Shown piece by piece: positions 1-4,022 of a stretch of DNA of 6,728 nt. A program made the position numbers and the translations under genes. Position 1 is the stretch's first letter, and each line of letters opens with the position of its first letter. Source of the stretch: Planctomycetaceae bacterium (GTDB taxonomy: Bacteria > Planctomycetota > Planctomycetia > Planctomycetales > Planctomycetaceae); assembly GCA_016795125.1 (NCBI GenBank), contig JAEUIG010000391.1, forward strand, positions 1 to 6,728, written 5' to 3'. The notes beneath the pieces are model-generated. The model ran no database searches and was not told the origin of the DNA. It was given only the letters and a program-made list of their open reading frames with translations.

Positions 1-1
1 C

Positions 2-667
2 GATCGTATCTCGCGCGCCGAACAGGATGCCTTCGCGCTGATGAGCCACCAGCGTGCCGTTGCCGCCCAGGACCGTGGCGACTTCAATGCGGAAATCATC
101 CCGGTGTCCGTGGGCGGACGCAGTGTCACGGCCGATGAAGGTCCGCGACGCGACACCTCGCTCGAACGGCTCGGCAAGCTGCGGACCGTTTTCAACGAAA
201 CGGGCAGCGTAACGGCCGGAAATGCGTCGATGGTCAGCGACGGAGCAGCCGCGCTGTTGGTCGCCTCGAGCACCGCCGCCGCGTCCGCCGGAGTGCGTCC
301 GCTCGCGCGAGTGCTGGCATTCGCGACCGTCGGCGGTCCGCCCGCCGACCTGTTCATCGCTCCTGCAGCCGCAGTCCGCAAAGCTGTGAAGAAGGCCGGA
401 CTTGCTCTCAGCGACATCGATCTGTTCGAAATCAACGAAGCGTTTGCCGTGCAGGTGCTGGCCTGCCTCCGGCGCCTCGAGTTGACGGCCGACCGCGTCA
501 ACGTGAACGGGGGAGCAATCGCCATTGGGCATCCGCTCGGCGCCAGCGGCGCCCGGGTCGCCGTGACGCTCCTATACGCCATGCAGCAGCATCAGGCCCG
601 TTACGGAGTCGCCGCGCTCTGTCTCGGCGGCGGCAACGCCATTGCGGCCGTTTTCGAACGCCTGTGA
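2..667 (+). CDS. Thiolase (acetyl-CoA acetyltransferase family), 3' part
   Basis: Thiolases join two acyl-CoA units or cleave 3-ketoacyl-CoA with CoA, in beta-oxidation or in acetoacetyl-CoA synthesis, in the cytoplasm. The frame is open from base 2, so the gene begins before the window; 221 residues are visible of a usual ~390-400, and the N-terminal nucleophile cysteine lies outside. The first visible residues (DRISRAEQDAFAL) match the typical thiolase stretch before the first in-frame ATG at 41, so that ATG is not the start. Visible motifs, numbered from base 2: GNASMVSDGAAAL in the substrate loop, INEAFAVQ (Asn145), NVNGGAIAIGHPLGASGAR with the catalytic His177, and CLGGGNAIAAVFE with the acid/base Cys207. 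All C-terminal active-site residues are therefore present. The last motif reads GGGNAI where GGGMG or GGGQG is more usual. Whether it is degradative (FadA-like) or biosynthetic (PhaA/AtoB-like) cannot be told from this part. The next gene downstream is a transporter on the same strand 226 bases away, probably transcribed on its own. Confidence 0.94.
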   Translation, partial: DRISRAEQDAFALMSHQRAVAAQDRGDFNAEIIPVSVGGRSVTADEGPRRDTSLERLGKLRTVFNETGSVTAGNASMVSDGAAALLVASSTAAASAGVRPLARVLAFATVGGPPADLFIAPAAAVRKAVKKAGLALSDIDLFEINEAFAVQVLACLRRLELTADRVNVNGGAIAIGHPLGASGARVAVTLLYAMQQHQARYGVAALCLGGGNAIAAVFERL

Positions 668-731
668 ACTGCGTTCCGCCCACGTTCAGCGGCTTCCCCC
701 GCGAAGCCCGCTGGCGGTTTCGCACCCCCCC

Positions 732-760
732 TCGACGCCCGGCCCCGCGCACCCTAGACT
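732..760 (+). promoter_or_regulatory. Possible sigma70-type promoter for the MFS gene
   Basis: TCGACG (732-737, 4 of 6 matches to TTGACA) is followed after 17 bases by TAGACT (755-760, 4 of 6 matches to TATAAT). The site lies in the gap between the thiolase stop and the transporter start and would give a leader of about 125 bases. The matches are only moderate and the region is C-rich, so this is a suggestion from spacing and position. Confidence 0.3.
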
Positions 761-798
761 CCCCCACCGCCAGCCGCCCATGATGTACCCGCACTCAC

Positions 799-815
799 CC
801 GCGAACTTTTCGCGG
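799..815. repeat. Perfect 7-base dyad in the MFS leader
   Basis: CCGCGAA (799-805) and TTCGCGG (809-815) are perfect inverted repeats around a 3-base CTT centre. The dyad lies between the possible promoter and the transporter start, so it could be an RNA hairpin in the leader or an operator half-site pair. Nothing here shows which. In GC-rich DNA a 7-base dyad can also arise by chance. Confidence 0.35.
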
Positions 816-874
816 AGCTGCGGGTCCAGCCCCTGTCTGGGACGGGCCGCCCCGGTTCGCCGTCACGAACGAGA

Positions 875-895
875 GTTGATTGAGAGCTGATCAAT
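875..895 (+). promoter_or_regulatory. Ribosome binding site inside a small dyad at the MFS start
   Basis: GAGAG at 882-886 is seven bases before the ATG at 894 and is the best Shine-Dalgarno-like match near this gene; it decides the start. It sits in the loop of a dyad: TTGAT (876-880) pairs with ATCAA (890-894), and G875 can wobble with T895. The first two bases of the start codon would be in the stem. The stem is short, so an effect on translation is possible but unproven. Confidence 0.4.
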
Positions 896-2162
896 GGCGG
901 ACTCGCTGCCCGCAGTCTTGAGCCCCACCCCGGGCACGTCTGTCCGCGTGGTGGAATCGCCGGTCGAAACCGCAGCCCCGGCCGCCGAGAGACAGCCCGC
1001 TCCATCGCCATTGGCGGGCGTCGCTTCACCGATGCTGGCCATCTCGCTCCTCGCGGCGATGCACTTTCTGGTCGATACGGCCGCCGGGACGATCAATCCG
1101 CTGTGGCAGGGATTTGAGGATCGCCTCCAACTCCAGCGCGGAGGCCTCCTGTGGGTGTACGTCTGCTGGCAGGCAGCGTCTTCGTTTTCGCAACTCCTGT
1201 TCGCGTGGTGGGCCGACCGCGCGCCGCAGCCCTGGTTGATCTGGGCCGGTCCTTGCGTCGGGGCCGCCTGCATGGGGCTGACGGGTCTCGCGCCGAACTC
1301 GTTTGTGCTGGCCGCTCTGCTGGTGTGCGCCGGCCTGGGAATCGCCGCCTTCCATCCCGAAGGCGCGGCGGCTGCCGGCGCCGTGGCTCCGCTGCAGCGC
1401 AGCAGGATGATGTCGATCTTCGCGCTGTGGGGCTACCTCGGGCAGTCGCTAGGCCCGTACATGTCGGCCCGGATTACCACGGATTACGGCTTTGGAGCGC
1501 TCGTCTGGTGGGGATTGTGCGGTCTCGCGGCACTGGCCGTGCTGCTGACACAGAGACGCTACGTTCCCATCCCCCCACTGCGACACGCTTCCCGGCAGCA
1601 GGTGAGTGCGCGAGAAACCAGCTGGCGTGATTGGGCCTTGCTGCTGTCGGTCGGCACACTGCGCATCATTCCTTCGATCGGCGTACCGCTGGTGATCGCC
1701 TATTGGTTAAGCAGTCCGGAATTCATCGGCGCGGTGCAGTCGTCGTTCATGATCGGCGTCGGGGCGGGCAGCATCCTCTGCGCGCTGCTGATCCGGCCGA
1801 AGTGGGAGCGCGGCTTGATCTGGAGCCAGCCCCTGCTGGCCGCTCCGTGCCTCATCGCAATTCCGCTGGTTCCTCAGGCCTGGCTGGCGACGGTTGTCGC
1901 TGTGACCGGCTTCATGCTGGGCATCGCCCTGCCGGTGTTCATCAGCTTTGGCCAGCAGATGCTGCCCCATCATCCGCGGGCTGCGAGTTCCGTGACGATG
2001 GGAGTGAGCTGGGGCGTCGCCGGCGGAATCGCGGCAGCCGCCTTGTGGGGCATGACGGCTCTCGATCAGCGGCCGCAAACATTCTACGTCCTCGCGGCGT
2101 TCAGCATCGCCGCGGGCCTGCTCAGCCTCCGGCTGCCACACATCGCCGAGTGCGAAAAGTAG
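894..2162 (+). CDS. MFS transporter, fosmidomycin-resistance (Fsr)-like
   Basis: A 422-residue inner-membrane protein of the major facilitator superfamily, probably a proton-driven drug or metabolite exporter. About twelve hydrophobic segments follow a ~45-residue Pro/Ala-rich cytoplasmic N-terminus. The first segment (LLAAMHFLVDTAAGTINPLW, from residue 52) resembles the 'HFLVD' start of Fsr proteins. WWADRA (residues 105-110) stands at the conserved loop 2-3 motif, with Asp108 and Arg109. FHPEGAAAAG (153-162) followed by RSRMMSIFALWGYLGQSLGP (169-188) corresponds to the Fsr-type FHPEG...SIF..GG..G...GP region. A long central loop (residues ~221-245) divides the two six-helix halves. The length is normal for the family (~390-420). 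The ATG at 894 is preferred for its GAGAG ribosome site; Met47 (1032) is an alternative that removes the unusual N-terminal tail. The gene ends just before repeats and a hairpin shared with a convergent gene. Substrate is unknown; actual fosmidomycin resistance should not be assumed. Confidence 0.92.
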   Translation: MADSLPAVLSPTPGTSVRVVESPVETAAPAAERQPAPSPLAGVASPMLAISLLAAMHFLVDTAAGTINPLWQGFEDRLQLQRGGLLWVYVCWQAASSFSQLLFAWWADRAPQPWLIWAGPCVGAACMGLTGLAPNSFVLAALLVCAGLGIAAFHPEGAAAAGAVAPLQRSRMMSIFALWGYLGQSLGPYMSARITTDYGFGALVWWGLCGLAALAVLLTQRRYVPIPPLRHASRQQVSARETSWRDWALLLSVGTLRIIPSIGVPLVIAYWLSSPEFIGAVQSSFMIGVGAGSILCALLIRPKWERGLIWSQPLLAAPCLIAIPLVPQAWLATVVAVTGFMLGIALPVFISFGQQMLPHHPRAASSVTMGVSWGVAGGIAAAALWGMTALDQRPQTFYVLAAFSIAAGLLSLRLPHIAECEK

Positions 2163-2177
2163 CGATCTGTACTCGTG

Positions 2178-2300
2178 CAGCGTCACAGCAACGAGTTCGG
2201 GTTGGGTGCCACTGGCTTCGCCAGTGCAATTCACATTGGGCACCGAACTTGCGTCGCACTGGCAGAGCCAGTGGCACCCTAATTCTGAGTTGTGACGCTG
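2178..2300. repeat. 123-base inverted-repeat element with two REP-like hairpins
   Basis: The ends are perfect 10-base inverted repeats, CAGCGTCACA (2178-2187) and TGTGACGCTG (2291-2300). Inside, a 23-base block at 2204-2226 is repeated in inverted orientation at 2257-2279 with 21 of 23 matches, differing only at two central bases (TC against CT). Each block holds its own perfect 7-base hairpin: CACTGGC/GCCAGTG at 2210-2216 with 2220-2226, and at 2257-2263 with 2267-2273, loops TTC and AGA. The layout, two head-to-head palindromic units between terminal repeats, is that of a REP doublet (BIME) or a very small non-autonomous element. No open frame of its own and no clear target-site duplication are visible. 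It lies in the gap between two convergent genes, where such repeats are commonly tolerated. I associate the GGGTGCCACTGGC block with dispersed repeats in planctomycete genomes, from memory and unverified. Confidence 0.75.
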
Positions 2301-2302
2301 AA

Positions 2303-2360
2303 CTAGCCGCGACCGTCAGCGAGCGCACGACGCGTTGTTCGCTCCCTGACGGTCGCGGCT
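2303..2360. terminator. Long hairpin between convergent genes, probable bidirectional terminator
   Basis: AGCCGCGACCGTCAG (2305-2319) pairs perfectly over 15 bases with CTGACGGTCGCGGCT (2346-2360). After one C/C mismatch (2320/2345) five more pairs follow (GAGCG 2321-2325 with CGCTC 2340-2344), leaving a 14-base loop around ACGCGT. The stem is very GC-rich and lies 140 bases after the MFS stop and 14 bases after the stop of the convergent lipoprotein gene, so it could end transcription from both sides. There is no T-run after it in either direction, so it is not a classic intrinsic terminator. It may instead be a second dispersed palindromic repeat next to the 2178-2300 element. Confidence 0.55.
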
Positions 2361-2373
2361 GGTCCGGGTCCTG

Positions 2374-2937
2374 CTACTCCACAAACTCCGGTTTCCCGAG
2401 CACGACCGGCTCGGTGCGTTCAAAGCCGACGACGTGCGTCGTAGCACGGTCCAGCCGGTTCGCCACTGGTTCATCGAGCGGAATCGTTGGACGCGAATCC
2501 TGCTGGCGTTTCCCGAGGTTCTCGAACACGTCGCGCAGTCGCGCCGGCCGTTTACCCTGCGACTTCAGTCCCGTCTGGCTCTGAGTGGCGCTGTCCGCAT
2601 CCTCGCTCAGATATCCCGGCTCGAGCGCGGGCGGGGCCGGCGGAGGGACGAGCGGTCGGGCGGGAAGCGGCTGTGCGATACCGCCCGGGGCATAATACGA
2701 ATCGGACGGATCGGACGGGGACCATTGCGGCGGAACCGGCGGGGTGACGAGCGCCTGCTGGGCTTCGTCCGTGGCCTCCGCTTCCTGTTCGGCGATCGCT
2801 TTGGAACGGAAGGGCGACCAGAGCCGGGTCCAGCCGGGTGTGGTCTGGGCGGACCTCTCGGCGGCGCACCCCGGCAGGGTGAGCGCGCTGGCCAGGCACA
2901 GTCCGCTGGCAACAATGGCGCGGCGCGTCGGTGTCAC
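2374..2937 (-). CDS. Predicted proline-rich lipoprotein, unknown function
   Basis: I do not recognise the family. From a GTG at 2937-2935 the product has 187 residues and starts with a textbook lipoprotein signal: basic n-region (TPTRR), hydrophobic core (AIVASGLCLASALT), and lipobox LPGC with Cys24 as the lipidation site. The mature part would be anchored to a membrane and exported. It has an acidic/Gln stretch (IAEQEAEATDEAQQ), a long low-complexity Pro-rich linker (PPVPPQW..., LPARPLVPPPAPPALEP) and a more ordered charged C-terminus (RPARLRDVFENLGKRQQ... ending KPEFVE). The frame stays open up to an ATG at 3165, giving 263 residues, but that would bury the signal peptide after 76 Arg-rich residues, has no ribosome site, and its third-codon GC is nearer the local background than in the mature part. 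I therefore prefer GTG, although its own ribosome site (GGCGGA, 11 bases upstream) is weak. The gene lies downstream of frr on the same strand, 377 bases away. That it is a real gene is likely; the start is uncertain. Confidence 0.7.
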   Translation of the reverse strand: MTPTRRAIVASGLCLASALTLPGCAAERSAQTTPGWTRLWSPFRSKAIAEQEAEATDEAQQALVTPPVPPQWSPSDPSDSYYAPGGIAQPLPARPLVPPPAPPALEPGYLSEDADSATQSQTGLKSQGKRPARLRDVFENLGKRQQDSRPTIPLDEPVANRLDRATTHVVGFERTEPVVLGKPEFVE

Positions 2938-3222
2938 GGGAATGAGTATCCGCCGGGAGGGAGGGGAAGCCGGTGGCTCAGGAGCATCCTGCAGGGCGGA
3001 AGATTCGCGATCCCTGCGAGACGCTCGACGGCCGGGGTCATCGGCCCGCAGGCTAGAAATCGGACCGCCGATGTCGGCAGATTCGGCCAATCGGTCCCGC
3101 GAGCGCCATCCCGCGAGCCGACGCGCGGCTTCTGCCTGTTGGAGCGATTGGCCGTTGATCCGCATCCGTCACGGGGTGCGGGACTTACGGCAGGCGGAAA
3201 CTGTTCCGCGCAGGCAAGCTGT
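2938..3222. other. Gap upstream of the lipoprotein gene, no supported gene
   Basis: This stretch is open on the minus strand in frame with the lipoprotein but lacks a ribosome site, recognisable domain or strong codon preference, so I read it as leader or promoter DNA. No convincing -35/-10 pair was found for the minus-strand gene. If the ATG at 3165 were used, 3165-2938 would encode an Arg-rich N-terminal extension. Open frames on the plus strand here are Arg/Gly-rich and look like shadows. Confidence 0.4.
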
Positions 3223-3310
3223 AAGGTGCAAAGGTGCGAAAGTGTGAAGGTAAGAATGTGAACAGGTGCAAACGCTTCGTACCTTCGAACCTTTCCACTT
3301 TCTCACCCTT
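3223..3310. repeat. Inverted array of degenerate octamers near AAGGTGCG
   Basis: On the plus strand six consecutive 8-base units run from 3223 to 3270: AAGGTGCA, AAGGTGCG, AAAGTGTG, AAGGTAAG, AATGTGAA, CAGGTGCA. After a short centre (AACGCTT, 3271-3277) the same unit continues on the minus strand: 3278-3285 reads AAGGTACG, 3286-3293 AAGGTTCG, 3294-3301 AAAGTGGA and 3302-3310 AAGGGTGAG (nine bases). The whole is a purine-rich arm followed by a pyrimidine-rich arm. Opposite arms are only partly complementary base by base, but a long imperfect stem is possible. It begins four bases after the frr stop codon and fills the gap toward the lipoprotein gene. A role as a terminator for frr, as a protein-binding array or as a dispersed repeat is all inference. 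Confidence 0.7.
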
Positions 3311-3314
3311 TCCG

Positions 3315-3875
3315 TTACTCCTCCATCACTTCCTTCTCTTTCGACGACGCCTGGTCGTTGACCGCCGTTTCGTAGCTCTTCGTCAGATCCTGGATCTTCG
3401 TCTTGGTCGATTCGGCGTCGTCCTCGGTCAGCACCTTGTCTTTTTCGGCGACATCGGTGTGCTTGTTGGCGTCGCGGCGGACGTTGCGGATCGCGACCCG
3501 CGCCTCTTCCGCGAACTTGTTGACCCGCGTCACCATTTCACGGCGGCGCTCGGTCGACAGCGGCGGCACGTTGAGCCGGATCAACCGGCCATCGGAGTTC
3601 GGAGTCAGGCCGGCGTCGCTGGACTGGATCGCCTTGACGATATCGCCCAGAGCGCCCCCGTCGAACGGGCGAATCAGGATCTGCTGCGGCTCAGGAACGC
3701 TGATCTGGGCCAGCTGTTTCAGCGGCGTGGGCGAGCCGTAGTAATTCACGCGGATCGAATCGACGAGACCCGGATTGGCGCGGCCGGTCCGCAGACCGTG
3801 CAGCTGGTCCCGGAAGATCTTGACCGCCTTCTCCATCCGTTCCTCGGCGTCGAGTAGAATCTCATCCTGGTCCAT
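3315..3875 (-). CDS. frr: Ribosome recycling factor
   Basis: RRF acts in the cytoplasm with EF-G (and IF3) to split the post-termination ribosome and release mRNA and tRNA; it is normally essential. The 186-residue length matches the family (185 in E. coli). Recognisable conserved segments are LRTGRANPGLVD (28-39) in the first helix of domain I, YYGSPTPLKQLAQISVPEPQ (45-64) and ILIRPFD (66-72) in domain II, GLTPNSDGRLIRLNVPPLS (89-107), and the returning helix RREMVTRVNKFAEEARVAIR (111-130) with NVRRDANK (131-138), whose arginines contact 23S rRNA. The C-terminal helix is Lys/Glu-rich as expected. The ATG at 3875 gives the usual N-terminus; only a weak purine-rich site (GGGGACC) precedes it. 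Unlike the common tsf-pyrH-frr order, the gene upstream is not pyrH but a divergent VWA gene, so frr must have its own promoter in 3876-4022. I found no convincing -35/-10 pair there. Confidence 0.98.
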   Translation of the reverse strand: MDQDEILLDAEERMEKAVKIFRDQLHGLRTGRANPGLVDSIRVNYYGSPTPLKQLAQISVPEPQQILIRPFDGGALGDIVKAIQSSDAGLTPNSDGRLIRLNVPPLSTERRREMVTRVNKFAEEARVAIRNVRRDANKHTDVAEKDKVLTEDDAESTKTKIQDLTKSYETAVNDQASSKEKEVMEE

Positions 3876-4022
3876 GGCAGTGGTCCCCGGCCCGCGGCGT
3901 GCCGATTGGCCGATTTCAAAGGCTTGTGAATTGTCCGACGGCTGTGCCGCATTGATCTGGATTTCAAGTTAATGCATCGCGCGGACTAAGAGAAGCATGC
4001 GCACTCTTCCGACGATCATCGC

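Noticed and set aside
642..890. 82-residue plus-strand frame between the thiolase and the transporter
   Set aside because: It overlaps the end of the thiolase, is rich in Pro, Arg and Ser, has no ribosome site and shows no recognisable motif; it is most likely chance openness in GC-rich DNA.
876..894. TTGAT...ATCAA as an FNR/CRP-type operator
   Set aside because: The FNR site needs four bases between the halves; here there are nine. It is kept only as a dyad around the ribosome site.
2429..2442. ACGACG-TG-CGTCGT palindrome
   Set aside because: It lies within the lipoprotein coding region, its stem is only six bases and its loop would be too tight; it is explained by codon choice for Thr-Thr-His-Val-Val.
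1631..2584. 317-residue plus-strand frame overlapping the transporter and the repeats
   Set aside because: It is Arg/Ala/Gly-rich, runs out of frame through the transporter coding region and across both repeats, and has no start signal.
2434..3261. 275-residue plus-strand frame opposite the lipoprotein gene
   Set aside because: It is Arg/Gly-rich with no domain, and runs antisense to a frame with a clear lipoprotein signal; treated as a shadow.
3223..3310. CRISPR array
   Set aside because: The units are 8 bases, adjacent without spacers, degenerate, and change orientation midway; there are no cas genes.
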